From: Streptomyces qinzhouensis
Lineage (GTDB): Bacteria; Actinomycetota; Actinomycetes; Streptomycetales; Streptomycetaceae
NCBI RefSeq assembly: GCF_007856155.1
Contig: NZ_CP042266.1
Span: 5,084,001-5,148,000, forward strand
Length of the DNA: 64,000 bases
Direction of reading: 5' to 3'
Shown: positions 8,255 through 16,538 of the stretch, piece after piece
How positions within the stretch are numbered: the first letter of the stretch is position 1
Layout of the letters: every line of letters starts with the position of its first letter
Notes under the pieces: generated by a model
What the model was told of the DNA's origin: nothing
The model's input: only the letters and a program-made list of their open reading frames with translations
The model's database searches: none
Translations under genes and position numbers: made by a program

Positions 8255-8715
8255 CCCCATGAACGGACGGCGAACCGAGCCTGAAAACCAGCAAGAGCCT
8301 TTGCTTTCGCAATGGGATATGGGACATTCGACGGCGGGCCCCGGTACCCCCGGCGGTCCGTGGACCACTCCGGCGACCGGGCCGGGCGGGCGGGAGGGGG
8401 ACCCCGTGACAGCAGCGTTCCGGCGGGCCCCCGGCCGGCCGCGGACGCCCCCCGCCGTGACCGCCGCCGTGGCCCCCGCCGGGACCCCCGCCGTGACCGC
8501 CGTCGACGACGGCCGGAAATCGCTCCTGACCCCCCAACTCGACGCCCTGTCGGGATGTTGGTGCCCAGGCCCCCTTCGCAACCGTTCTGCCGCGTCATAC
8601 AGTGCTCGCGAGGCCGTCCGTACGGACCGCGAGGGTGCCGTCACGGCGGGTGGTCTCATGGACCGGTACGAGCCGGGCGGGTGTCGTGCCGCCGTCGGCG
8701 CCGAAGGGGAAGACG
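8255..8715 (+). promoter_or_regulatory. Intergenic leader before flp with a candidate promoter
   Basis: No convincing gene in these 460 bp; the open frame that spans it in phase with the later TadG gene reads through the pilin gene out of frame and is taken as a shadow. A -10-like TACAGT lies at 8598-8603, giving a leader of roughly 105 nt before the pilin ATG. The palindrome GTCCGTACGGAC lies in that leader (about 8616-8627). A separate promoter would let the abundant pilin be made in excess over the assembly machine, as is usual in Tad loci. Confidence 0.45.
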
Positions 8716-8961
8716 ATGTCGAACGTGACGCTGAAGGCCTTGGTCAAGGCCCGGGTGCACCTCGGTGCCTGGACGGCCACGAGGGTCCAGGCGCTGAGGC
8801 AGGGGCGCGACCGGGGGCAGGGCGCGGTGGAGTACGTGGGCGTGATCGTGCTGGTGGCGATCATCATCGCCGCGGTGGCCGGTTCGGGAGTGGGCGACGA
8901 TATCGCCAACGGCCTGAAGGCGCAGGTGCAGAAGGTGCTGAACACCGGCGGCGGGAAGTAG
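8716..8961 (+). CDS. flp: Flp-type major pilin precursor
   Basis: An 81-residue prepilin. A basic leader of about 33 residues ends in RDRG, followed by QGAVEYVGVIVLVAIIIAAV: the G|xxxxEY processing site with Glu at +5 and Tyr at +6, then a 20-residue hydrophobic helix. The mature pilin is about 47 residues, typical for Flp. ATG at 8716 is preceded by GAAGGGGA at good distance; a longer in-frame start upstream would spoil the leader. It should be cleaved by the A24 peptidase at 13069 and polymerised by CpaF/TadB/TadC. Confidence 0.92.
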   Translation: MSNVTLKALVKARVHLGAWTATRVQALRQGRDRGQGAVEYVGVIVLVAIIIAAVAGSGVGDDIANGLKAQVQKVLNTGGGK

Positions 8962-8963
8962 CC

Positions 8964-9689
8964 GGGGGAGGCGTCCGGAGCGGACCGCGCGACCCGGTCG
9001 CGGCGGTCGGCCGGGGCGGGGCGGACCGGGGCCAGGCGGCCCCGCTCTACATCACCATGGTGGCGCTCGTTCTCTTCGCCGCGCTGGCGTTCTTCGTGGT
9101 GGGCCAGGCGGGTGCCGTCCGTAACGGCACCCGGTCCGCGGCGGACGCCGCCGCGCTGGCCGCGGCCCAGGAGTCCCGGGACCGGGTCGGCGACGATCTC
9201 TGGACCTTCCCCATCGATCCGGACCTCCTCCGGAGGCTGTTCGGCGGGGACTTCACCGGCCCGTCCGGGGCCGCCTGCGACGCCGCCGCCGCGCTGGCCG
9301 CCCGGAACAAGGCCACCATCGAGCGGTGCGGCGCCCTCGGCGACGGCCGCTGGGGCTTCTCCGTCGACGCGCTGTCCGCGAACCCGGTCGGCGACACCGT
9401 CGTCCCCGGCACCGGAACCGCCCGCGCCCGGCAGTCCGCCACCGCCGTCGTGGAGCCCCGGTGCACCTTCGACCCGGCCCCCACGCCCTCGCCGACGCCG
9501 GAGCCGCCGGAGGACCCGGGCACCCCGGACCCGAGCACCCCGCCCGGGGAGGGCGAGGAGCCGCCCGAACCGCCCCCGATCGGGGAACTGCACTGCGACG
9601 ACGGCGGGGATTTCACGATCGACCCCGAACGCCCGGACGACCTTCCGGCGATGTCCGACCTTTTCACCGTACGGCTCGCCGAGGACTGA
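8964..9689 (+). CDS. TadG-like pilus-associated protein; start codon not resolved
   Basis: The frame begins just after the flp stop. From about 9021 it reads DRGQAAPLYITMVALVLFAA, a TadG/TadE-type N-terminus with a membrane helix, followed by a RNGTRSAADAAALAAAQ segment typical of TadG-like proteins. A cysteine-containing extracellular domain and a Pro/Glu-rich stretch (PTPSPTPEPPEDPG) precede the C-terminus. There is no ATG, GTG or TTG in frame between the flp stop and this conserved motif; the first is ATG at 9057, inside the membrane helix. So the start is a rare codon, a frameshift from flp, a sequence error, or the ATG at 9057. The interval given marks the open coding potential, not a proven start. 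Confidence 0.7.
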   Translation, partial: GGGVRSGPRDPVAAVGRGGADRGQAAPLYITMVALVLFAALAFFVVGQAGAVRNGTRSAADAAALAAAQESRDRVGDDLWTFPIDPDLLRRLFGGDFTGPSGAACDAAAALAARNKATIERCGALGDGRWGFSVDALSANPVGDTVVPGTGTARARQSATAVVEPRCTFDPAPTPSPTPEPPEDPGTPDPSTPPGEGEEPPEPPPIGELHCDDGGDFTIDPERPDDLPAMSDLFTVRLAED

Positions 9690-9717
9690 CCGTGAACCGA
9701 CATAAAGGAAAGCGCTG

Positions 9718-10353
9718 ATGAGGACCCGGCACGGAGCAAGGCCCCTGGGAACGGCTCGAACCGCCTCCGCCGCGGCCCTGGCCGCCGCGGCACTGATGTT
9801 CTCCCTCACCGCGTGCGGGCTCGGCGGCACCGACGATCCGGACCGCAAGGGCTCGGACCCGGCACCGGCGGGCAGCAGTTCGGAGCGGTCCGGCCCGAAG
9901 GACGGCGAGACCGGCACCCCGGGCGGCGACGCCGGCGAGACCGACGGGGACCCGGCGGCCCCGCTGGCGACCATCAAGGGCAGCGGCGGCTTCGAGGTGA
10001 CCTACGCCTCGGCGAAACGCGACAGCGGCGGCTATCTGACGATCACCGGCATCATCAAGAACATCAGCGGCAAGTCCCAGTTCGCCCCGCTCCAGTGGAG
10101 CGGCCAGGAGACCGAGGTCAAACAGACCGGACCGTCGCTGGCCGGGATGACGCTGGTCGACAAGGCGGGCAAGAAGCGTTATTACGTGCTCCGCGACACC
10201 GACGGCAACCCCCTCACCACCACCGGACTCAGCACCATGCAGCCCGGCCAGAGCCTGGACTTCTTCGCCCAGTACCCGGCCCCGCCCGCCGCCACCAAAT
10301 CGGTCGATGTCCTGCTGCCCCTGATGCCGACCGCGACGATCGGGCTGTCATGA
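9718..10353 (+). CDS. Secreted lipoprotein of unknown function in the tad locus
   Basis: A 211-residue precursor with a signal sequence and lipobox (LTAC at about residues 30-33), so it should be lipid-anchored outside the membrane. A Gly/Asp/Pro/Ser-rich linker of about 50 residues precedes a compact beta-rich domain (TIKGSGGFEVTYASAKRDSG onward) that resembles DUF4352-type immunoglobulin-like domains in layout, though I cannot assign the family firmly. The stop overlaps the ATG of the OmpA-domain gene (ATGA at 10350), so the two are made together. Confidence 0.8.
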   Translation: MRTRHGARPLGTARTASAAALAAAALMFSLTACGLGGTDDPDRKGSDPAPAGSSSERSGPKDGETGTPGGDAGETDGDPAAPLATIKGSGGFEVTYASAKRDSGGYLTITGIIKNISGKSQFAPLQWSGQETEVKQTGPSLAGMTLVDKAGKKRYYVLRDTDGNPLTTTGLSTMQPGQSLDFFAQYPAPPAATKSVDVLLPLMPTATIGLS

Positions 10354-11054
10354 GGCGCCCGGCCCGCCCCCGTCCCGCGCAGCGCCCCGCCGCCGTGACC
10401 CTCGCCGTACTGGTACTGGTCACCGGGGTCCAGTTGACCGCCGGGCCCGCCGCCGCGGCCGACGAGACCCCGGGCGCCCCCGCCGCCGGGGACGCCGGGG
10501 AGCCGCCGAAGGTCGACCCGGACGACCCCGGGCTGAAGATCCGCGACGGGGCCGTCCTCGCCGCACCCCGGGTCCTCGACATCGTGTCGATCGTCGAGAC
10601 CGAGGGCGGGGAGGAACGGCGCGAGGAGACCACCACCTCGCTGACCCTCGCGCTCCAGGCCGAGGTGCTCTTCGGCAAGAACAGCGCCGTCCTCACCCCG
10701 CAGTCCGCGGCCCGGATGGCGGCCATCGTCAACGAGATCCGCCGCAACCGGCCCGGCAAGGTGCGGGTCTTCGGGTTCACGGACGACCTCGGGACCTACG
10801 AGCACGGGATGAAGCTCTCCAAGCAGCGCGCCGAGGCCGTGCACGGGGTGCTGAGCCGGCAGTTGAACAACCCCAACATCGTCTACGAGGTCCGCGGCTA
10901 CAGCGAGGAGTATCCGATCGCCGACAACGCCACGGAGGAGGGCCGCCGGAAGAACCGCCGGGTCGAGATCACCTTCCCGACCGGGTCCCGGACCACCTCC
11001 GGAAGCGAGTCCGGGAGCGAGTCCGGAAGCGAATCGGGGGACGTTTCGAGCTGA
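10350..11054 (+). CDS. Secreted OmpA-domain protein
   Basis: A 234-residue protein with a signal peptide (AVTLAVLVLVTGVQLTAGPAAAA). Its C-terminal OmpA-like peptidoglycan-binding domain occupies about residues 105-210, with the core pattern LSKQRAEAVHGVLSR and the closing GRRKNRRVEI. Such domains bind peptidoglycan non-covalently. The tail is a short Ser-Glu-Ser-Gly repeat. Its place after flp, TadG and a coupled lipoprotein suggests that it links the pilus to the cell wall; that is an inference from context. Confidence 0.85.
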   Translation: MRRPARPRPAQRPAAVTLAVLVLVTGVQLTAGPAAAADETPGAPAAGDAGEPPKVDPDDPGLKIRDGAVLAAPRVLDIVSIVETEGGEERREETTTSLTLALQAEVLFGKNSAVLTPQSAARMAAIVNEIRRNRPGKVRVFGFTDDLGTYEHGMKLSKQRAEAVHGVLSRQLNNPNIVYEVRGYSEEYPIADNATEEGRRKNRRVEITFPTGSRTTSGSESGSESGSESGDVSS

Positions 11055-11244
11055 GGCCGGGGGCGGCGGGCCGGACCCGGGGCGCGGACCCGGATTCCCC
11101 GGCCGTACATTCGAACATCCGAAGGGGTACCGGTCCGCTGTACGCTGCGGGCCGGTCGCCCGGCGAACCCGCCGGGCCCGGGGACCTGTTGGCGGAGACA
11201 TCGGTCGCGGACCGAGTGGACCGAGTGGGCTGAGGAGCGGACGG

Positions 11245-12606
11245 ATGGGGCCGGGCCGGGCGGAGCGGGCGGTGACGACGTCCACGGGGACGGACCCCGG
11301 AGCACGGTCACGGTCCGCCCGCTTCGTCCTGCGGTCCGCCGCGCTGCTCCTCTGCGCCGCCGCTCCCGCCGCCCTGCCGGTACCGGCCGCCGCCGACACC
11401 CCCGCGGACCGGTCGGCGCGGTCTTCGGAGGCGTACGAGCCCGCCCGCGACGCCCGTCCCGTCACCGGCGCCACCACGGGCGAGGGGCCCCTGCTGCCCC
11501 CGGGGACGTACACCGACTCCATCGCGGCGGGAGAGCGGAAGACGTACCGGATCCGGCTCGACGGCACCTCCAACGCCTATGTGTCGGCGGTGCTCGCCCC
11601 ACCGCCCGGAACCCGGGTCGGCGCGTCCGAGGGCATCCGGATCTCCCTGAAGTCCCCGGTCGGCGTCCTGTGCAGCGACTCCACCGACATCACCTTCGAC
11701 GGCTCCGTCGCCCGGCCGGTCGCCGACTACGCGACCCGGCGGATCGGCCCGGGGCGCGAGTGCCAGAAGGCCGGGGTGTACGAGTACACGGTCGAGGGCA
11801 TCGGCACCGGGACCGCGGGGGAGGAGTCCGGCGCCTGGGACCGGCCCACGGAGCTCCGCTTCATGCTGGAGCCCGGGCTGCGGAACGGCGAGTCCATCCC
11901 GGCGCCCGTCGGCTCCTACCCCACCGACAGCTCCGCCCTGCCCTCCGGTACGGCCCGGACCGCCACCGGCGGCTCCGGTTTCAACGACGCCCCGGCCACC
12001 GGCCACGGCGTGTGGCAGGACGAACTCGCCCCCGGCGAGACCCGGTTCTACCGGATACCGGTGGACTGGGGTCAGCAGCTCGTCCTCGGCGCGGCCCTCG
12101 CCGGGCGCGGTTCCGGCGACGGACTGCGGATGACGGTCTTCAACCCGGCCCGCGGCTTCGTGCAGAGCGCCGACGCCGCCCGCCCGGGCCGGGCGCTCTC
12201 CCTGGCCACCGCCCCCGTCGCCTTCGGCAACCGGACCTCCGGCCGGAACGAGATCGGCGCGATGCGCTTCTCCGGCTGGCACTTCGTCCGGCTGACCCGC
12301 GACGGCGACGACGGCGGCGGAGGTACGGGGGCGGCGCGGATGACCTTGAGAGTGGCCGTCACCGGCGAGGCCCGCCCCGCGCCGCCGTACGCGGGCGACC
12401 CGGTCGCCGCGGGCTTCGGCGTCACCGCCGCCGACCGCGGCGACGCCAGGACCGGACTGACCGCGCGGGAGAGCGACCGCCGGGACCTCCTGCGGTCGGT
12501 CGCCTTCACCGCCTTCGGCCTGGGGACGGCACTGCTGGCCGGGCTCGTCGGCTGGACCGTACTACTGCGCCGCTCCCTCGCCCGCCGGGCGACCCCCTGG
12601 AGTTAG
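11245..12606 (+). CDS. Large secreted, C-terminally membrane-anchored protein of unknown function
   Basis: A 453-residue protein with a signal peptide after a polar leader (FVLRSAALLLCAAAPAALP, cleavage after the AAA near residue 49). The extracellular part has two similar beta-type modules (GTYTDSIAAGERKTYRIRLD near 90 and DELAPGETRFYRIPVDWG near 265), like the adhesin or pre-peptidase domains that occur in pairs. One membrane helix near 425-445 precedes a basic tail. It is the last forward gene of the pilus accessory group and converges on the DUF192 gene with a 4-bp overlap of stop codons (12603-12606). I do not know its function. Confidence 0.78.
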   Translation: MGPGRAERAVTTSTGTDPGARSRSARFVLRSAALLLCAAAPAALPVPAAADTPADRSARSSEAYEPARDARPVTGATTGEGPLLPPGTYTDSIAAGERKTYRIRLDGTSNAYVSAVLAPPPGTRVGASEGIRISLKSPVGVLCSDSTDITFDGSVARPVADYATRRIGPGRECQKAGVYEYTVEGIGTGTAGEESGAWDRPTELRFMLEPGLRNGESIPAPVGSYPTDSSALPSGTARTATGGSGFNDAPATGHGVWQDELAPGETRFYRIPVDWGQQLVLGAALAGRGSGDGLRMTVFNPARGFVQSADAARPGRALSLATAPVAFGNRTSGRNEIGAMRFSGWHFVRLTRDGDDGGGGTGAARMTLRVAVTGEARPAPPYAGDPVAAGFGVTAADRGDARTGLTARESDRRDLLRSVAFTAFGLGTALLAGLVGWTVLLRRSLARRATPWS

Positions 12607-12983
12607 TCCCGCTGTTCGACCAGCAGCCGTACGCCCGGCCGCACCCCCCACTCCTCCATCGCCCCCGCCGCCGCCTCCAGCACATGGCGGGCCCGCGGCC
12701 GGGGGAGTGCGAGGCGGTGCGGCGGCAGGGTGTGCCGGGCGACGACCCGCAACTCCGCGTCCAGATACGCCACATCGACGGCGAACCGCATCCCCAGGGT
12801 GTGGACGGCGTTGCACGGGGTCAGCAGCATCGCGCCGCTGATGCCGTCGCGGCCGAGGAGTCCCCGGCGGCGCGTTCCGTACGAGGCCGCGATCTCCAGC
12901 GGGATCCCCGGACCGGACCCGGCCGTATCGTCCGCGATGCGCAGGATGCCCGTACCGCTCGGCCATCGCCGTTCTCTTCCCAT
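12603..12983 (-). CDS. DUF192 family protein
   Basis: A 126-residue DUF192 protein of unknown biochemical role, recognised by the family pattern: RRRGLLGRDGISGAMLLTPCNAVHTLGM, then an aspartate-rich strand (VDVAYLD) and an R-x-HVLEAAAGAMEEWGVRPG ending. ATG at 12983 is preferred over a longer version because a -10-like TACCGT ends 8 nt upstream (12992-12997 on this strand), suggesting a leaderless message. It points against the neighbouring tad genes and is back-to-back with the prepilin peptidase. Confidence 0.85.
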   Translation of the reverse strand: MGRERRWPSGTGILRIADDTAGSGPGIPLEIAASYGTRRRGLLGRDGISGAMLLTPCNAVHTLGMRFAVDVAYLDAELRVVARHTLPPHRLALPRPRARHVLEAAAGAMEEWGVRPGVRLLVEQRD

Positions 12984-13068
12984 GACGGACGACGGTAACG
13001 GCCGGGGCCATCCGGACATAGGGGCAACCACCCGTCGCGGTCCGCTTCCGCGCCCTACCCTCTGAGCC

Positions 13069-13794
13069 GTGTACGTCACACTGATCGCCGTAGCCGCCCT
13101 CTGGGGCGCGGGCACCGGACTGCTGGTTCCCCGGGCCGTCTACCGGCTCGCCGTCGAACCGGACGAGGCGTGGCGCGCCGTCTGCCCGGCCGGGCACCCC
13201 TTCGACGGACCGGCGCGCGGCTGGCTCGGCGGCCCCGGCTGCGGGACCGGGCGGGCCGCGGCGGTCCCGGCCGTGGCGGGCGCGGTCGTCTGCGCCACGC
13301 TGGCCGCCGCCACCGGTCCCCGCCCCGAACTGGCCGTCTGGCTGCTGCTGGTGCCGTTCGCGCTGGTGCTCGCGCTGGTGGACATCCGGGTCCACCGGCT
13401 GCCCGACCAACTGACGCTGCCGCTCGCCGCCGTGGCGGCCGCACTGCTCGGCGCGGCGGCCGTCCTGCCGGGCGCGGCGGGCTCCTGGGGCACGGCGGCC
13501 CTCGGCGGGCTCGCGCTGGGGACCGCGTATCTCGGTCTGTTCCTCCTCCACCCGGGCGGCCTCGGCTTCGGCGATGTGAAGCTCGCGCTCTGCCTCGGCA
13601 CCGTACTCGGCTGGTACGGCTGGCCGGTGCTGCTCGCGGGCGCCTTCGCCGGATTCCTGTTCGGATCCGGGTACGGGCTGGGGCTGATGATCCGGGGGCG
13701 CGCCGGGCGCCGGGACGCGATCCCCTTCGGGCCGTTCATGATGGCGGGGGCGTTCACGGGTGTGGTCGCCGGAGCCCTGGCGGCCGCCGCCTGA
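13069..13794 (+). CDS. Prepilin peptidase (A24 family, TadV/CpaA-like)
   Basis: A 241-residue polytopic aspartyl protease that should process the Flp and TadE precursors encoded upstream. The two catalytic aspartates are visible in DIRVHRLPD (Asp about 105) and GFGD (Asp about 169). The cytoplasmic loop near 39-58 keeps only remnants of the cysteine motif of bifunctional PilD enzymes (CPAG, GCG), so methylation is not expected. GTG at 13069 is preceded by a -10-like TACCCT at 13056-13061 with 7 nt between, which fits a leaderless transcript. The stop lies within a tandem repeat that restates a stop every 12 bp. Confidence 0.9.
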   Translation: MYVTLIAVAALWGAGTGLLVPRAVYRLAVEPDEAWRAVCPAGHPFDGPARGWLGGPGCGTGRAAAVPAVAGAVVCATLAAATGPRPELAVWLLLVPFALVLALVDIRVHRLPDQLTLPLAAVAAALLGAAAVLPGAAGSWGTAALGGLALGTAYLGLFLLHPGGLGFGDVKLALCLGTVLGWYGWPVLLAGAFAGFLFGSGYGLGLMIRGRAGRRDAIPFGPFMMAGAFTGVVAGALAAAA

Positions 13795-13832
13795 ACGACC
13801 GCCTGAACGACCGCCTGAACGACCGCCTGAAC
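13787..13832. repeat. Tandem repeat, 12 bp x 3.8, containing the prepilin-peptidase stop
   Basis: Almost four copies of CCGCCTGAACGA. The first contains the TGA stop of the prepilin peptidase. Because 12 is a multiple of three, each copy places a TGA in the same frame, giving four stops in a row. Duplication here cannot extend the protein. Confidence 0.85.
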
Positions 13833-13976
13833 CCCGTTCGCCCGCCCGCCCGTCCGAACGCCCGTCCGGCTTCCGGCCACGGCGGCCACCCCCGTACCGC
13901 ACCCGATACGCACGCTTTGTGAACACGCCCGCATCTGTACGAACCGGACCGTGAACCCCGTCTAGCATCCGCATCT

Positions 13977-15581
13977 ATGCGGACATTCTCTGACAACACG
14001 GCGGTGTGGCGCGGAGTGCTGCGTCCCCGCAGCTCCGACTCCGCGCCCGCAGTCGCGCCGGAGCCCGGATCGCGTCCCGCCGCCCGGTTCCCCGCCGCGC
14101 TGCTCCCCTGGGCCTGGGCCGCCGGGCTCTTCGCGCTCTACGCGACCGTGTCCGTACGCCGCCATCTGCTCATCCGCACCACCGGTTACGACCTCGGCAT
14201 CTTCGAGCAGGCCGTCCGCGCCTACGCTCAATTCGGACCCCCCGTCGTGCCGTTGCGCGGCGAGGACTTCAACCTCCTCGGCGACCACTTCCATCCCGCC
14301 ATCGCCGTCCTCGCGCCGTTGTACCGGATCTGGCCGGGCCCGCTGACGCTGCTGCTCGCCCAAGCCGCGCTCCTCGCCGTCGCCGTCGTCCCGCTCGCGG
14401 GCTGGGCCGCCGAGGTCCTCGGCCGCCGCGCCGCCCATGCCGTCGCGCTGGTGTACGGGCTGAGCTGGGGCATCGCCTCCGCCGTCGCCTTCGACTTCCA
14501 CGAGGTTGCCCTCGCCGTACCGCTGGTCTCGGCCGCGGTCGTCGCCCTCGGACGCCGCCGCTGGGGAGCGGCCGTCCTCTGGGCGGCCCCCCTCGTCCTG
14601 GTGAAAGAAGACCTCGGACTGACCCTCGCCGCGGTCGGCGCGTACCTCGCCTGGAAGGGGCCCCGGCGGCTCGGTCTGCTCACCGCGGCCGCCGGACTCA
14701 CCGCCAGCGCCGTCGAGATCAAACTCCTGCTGCCGGCGTTCAACCCGGCGGGCGGCTACGCCCACGGCGAGAACCTCGGCGAGGGCGCCCACGGCTCCCT
14801 CCTCGCCACGATCGCCTTCGCCCCACTGGACGCCCTGCGCCCGGACATCAAGGCGATGACCCTCGTCCTTGTCTTCGCGCCCTCCGCGCTGCTCGCTCTG
14901 CGCTCTCCGCTCGCGCTGCTCGCCCTGCCCACTCTCACCTGGCGGATGCTGTCCCAGAACGCCTTCCACTGGGGTACGTCGTTCCACTACAGCGCCGTGC
15001 TGATGCCGATCGTGACCGCCGGACTGATCGACGCGCTGCGCCACTGGCGCACCACCGGTCCCGCCGCCGAACCCGGCTTCGGAGCGCGGTCACCCGCCGC
15101 CCGCCATATCCGGGCCTCCCTGGTCACCGCGCTGGCCGTGACCGCCGTCATACTGCCCAGCTTTCCGCTCGCCCAGCTGGCCCAGCGCGCCACCTGGCGC
15201 ACCGGCGAGCATGCCGCGGCGGCGCGCGCGGTGCTCGCGAAGATCCCGGACGGCGCCACGGTCGCCGCGACCAACCGGCTCGTACCGCAGCTCACCGCCC
15301 GCACCGAGGTCGTCCTCTTCCCTACCTTCCCGGTGGACGCGCGGCTGTACGAGTACGCCAGGGACCGGCTGCCGCGGCCCACCGCCCAGTGGATCGTCCA
15401 CGACCGCGAGGCGCCGCCCGCCTGGCCCTACCACGCGGGCCACTGGCCCTATCCGCCCGAACAGCAGTCGGCCGAACTGGAACGGGCCCAGCGGGTGTAC
15501 GGCTACCGGAAGGTCGCCGAACGCGATGGGATCACCCTGCTGCGGATGGGCCCGCCCCGCGCCCCCGGCGCCCACGGCTGA
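13977..15581 (+). CDS. DUF2079 polytopic membrane protein
   Basis: A 534-residue membrane protein with about ten hydrophobic segments between residues 40 and 400 and a soluble C-terminal part. DUF2079 members resemble glycosyltransferase-C-like membrane enzymes in layout: the segment TTGYDLGIFEQAVRAYA, then GDHFHPAIAVLAPLYR, and an FDFHEVALAVPL stretch near 175 are family hallmarks. Substrate and reaction are unknown. ATG at 13977 follows a -10-like TAGCAT at 13963-13968 after 8 nt, so the message may be leaderless. Confidence 0.85.
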   Translation: MRTFSDNTAVWRGVLRPRSSDSAPAVAPEPGSRPAARFPAALLPWAWAAGLFALYATVSVRRHLLIRTTGYDLGIFEQAVRAYAQFGPPVVPLRGEDFNLLGDHFHPAIAVLAPLYRIWPGPLTLLLAQAALLAVAVVPLAGWAAEVLGRRAAHAVALVYGLSWGIASAVAFDFHEVALAVPLVSAAVVALGRRRWGAAVLWAAPLVLVKEDLGLTLAAVGAYLAWKGPRRLGLLTAAAGLTASAVEIKLLLPAFNPAGGYAHGENLGEGAHGSLLATIAFAPLDALRPDIKAMTLVLVFAPSALLALRSPLALLALPTLTWRMLSQNAFHWGTSFHYSAVLMPIVTAGLIDALRHWRTTGPAAEPGFGARSPAARHIRASLVTALAVTAVILPSFPLAQLAQRATWRTGEHAAAARAVLAKIPDGATVAATNRLVPQLTARTEVVLFPTFPVDARLYEYARDRLPRPTAQWIVHDREAPPAWPYHAGHWPYPPEQQSAELERAQRVYGYRKVAERDGITLLRMGPPRAPGAHG

Positions 15582-15728
15582 CCCCCGGGCGACGGACCGG
15601 AATGAGGCCGGTACCCGCCCTTGTTGATGCGGGAGCGGTGTGCGCGGTGATCTACTGGCGCGACGATCCGCATATCCGCATGCCAGTACGATTGTTGATC
15701 CGCCGTCAGGCCGGACGAGGAGTTGCCC

Positions 15729-16079
15729 GTGGCCGTACGCAAATCCCGATACGAGTGTGGTCTCGACGCCGCCGTCGATGTGGTCGGCGGGAAGTGGAAG
15801 ACCCTGATCCTCTGGGAGCTGCATGTCCACGGCGCGGTGCGCTTCGGCGCGATGAAGCGGGCGCTGACCGGGATCAGCGAGAAGGTCCTGATCCAGCAGT
15901 TGCGGGAGCTGGAGTCGGACGGAGTCGTCCACCGCGAGGTCTACCGAGAGGTGCCGCCCCGGGTGGAGTACTCCCTCACCCCGCTCGGCGAGGCGCTCAA
16001 CAAGGCCCTGGAGCCGCTCGGGGAGTGGAGCAAGGCCTATATGGACGAGGTCGTCACCCGCAGGGCCGGCGTGGCATAA
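15729..16079 (+). CDS. HxlR-family winged-helix regulator
   Basis: A 116-residue transcription factor. CGLDAAVDVVGGKWKTLILWEL is the standard HxlR opening with a single N-terminal cysteine, and RFGAMKRALTGISEKVLIQQLREL is the recognition region; PRVEYSLTPLG closes the wing. GTG at 15729 is preferred to TTG at 15723 because GACGAGGAG at 15714-15722 is then properly spaced. HxlR proteins often sense thiol or aldehyde stress and usually control a neighbour; the nearest candidate is the convergent aldo/keto reductase. Confidence 0.9.
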   Translation: MAVRKSRYECGLDAAVDVVGGKWKTLILWELHVHGAVRFGAMKRALTGISEKVLIQQLRELESDGVVHREVYREVPPRVEYSLTPLGEALNKALEPLGEWSKAYMDEVVTRRAGVA

Positions 16080-16368
16080 CCCGCACCCACGCCGCGGCCG
16101 TCTCCACCGGGCCGTGGGCCCGCCCCGCGCGGTCGACGCGCCGTGGGCGTCAACCCGCCGCCCTTCCGGGGCTCCCCCTTCGGGGGATGCCCGCCGCGGC
16201 CCCCGCCGGCCTCGCACCACCGCTGTCCTGCGGGAAAACCCCGGGATTCCGGGGCCCGCGCCCGCGTGCGCCCCGCCGTCCGCCGCGGCCGCCGCCCCGG
16301 ACGACACCCCGGCGGTCCCCGGGTGCGTCCGTCGGCGGCGGTGACACGTTATGGTGGAAACCCCCCCT

Positions 16369-16406
16369 CGGGCCGGTCCGTATCCCCCCCCCCACGGACC
16401 GGCCCG
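16369..16406 (+). terminator. 13-bp perfect hairpin with poly-C loop
   Basis: CGGGCCGGTCCGT at 16369-16381 pairs perfectly with 16394-16406 around a C-rich loop, followed by GTTTCTTTTCC. This fits an intrinsic terminator about 290 bp beyond the HxlR gene. The remainder of the 430-bp gap shows no gene. Confidence 0.65.
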
Positions 16407-16470
16407 GTTTCTTTTCCGGCCCGGCGCGGACCGCGCCCGGCCCGGCGAGCGGCGGCCGGCCCGGCCCGGT

Positions 16471-16538
16471 CGGAGCCGTCAGCCCGGACCGCGCCCGGCC
16501 CGGTGGGAGCCGTCAGCCCAGACCGCGCCCGGCCCAGA
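16471..16538. repeat. 34-bp tandem duplication covering the 3' end of the aldo/keto reductase gene
   Basis: Two adjacent 34-bp copies, each with GGAGCCGTCAGCCC and CCGCGCCCGGCCC, differ at a few positions. The right copy includes the last eight codons and stop of the leftward reductase gene (stop at 16513-16515); the left copy repeats that end outside the gene. A third partial copy is visible near 16425-16445. Confidence 0.75.

Noticed and set aside
8238..9689. Single long TadG frame starting before flp
   Set aside because: It would read through the whole flp gene out of frame; the upstream part is low-complexity. Only the part after the flp stop shows a family signature.
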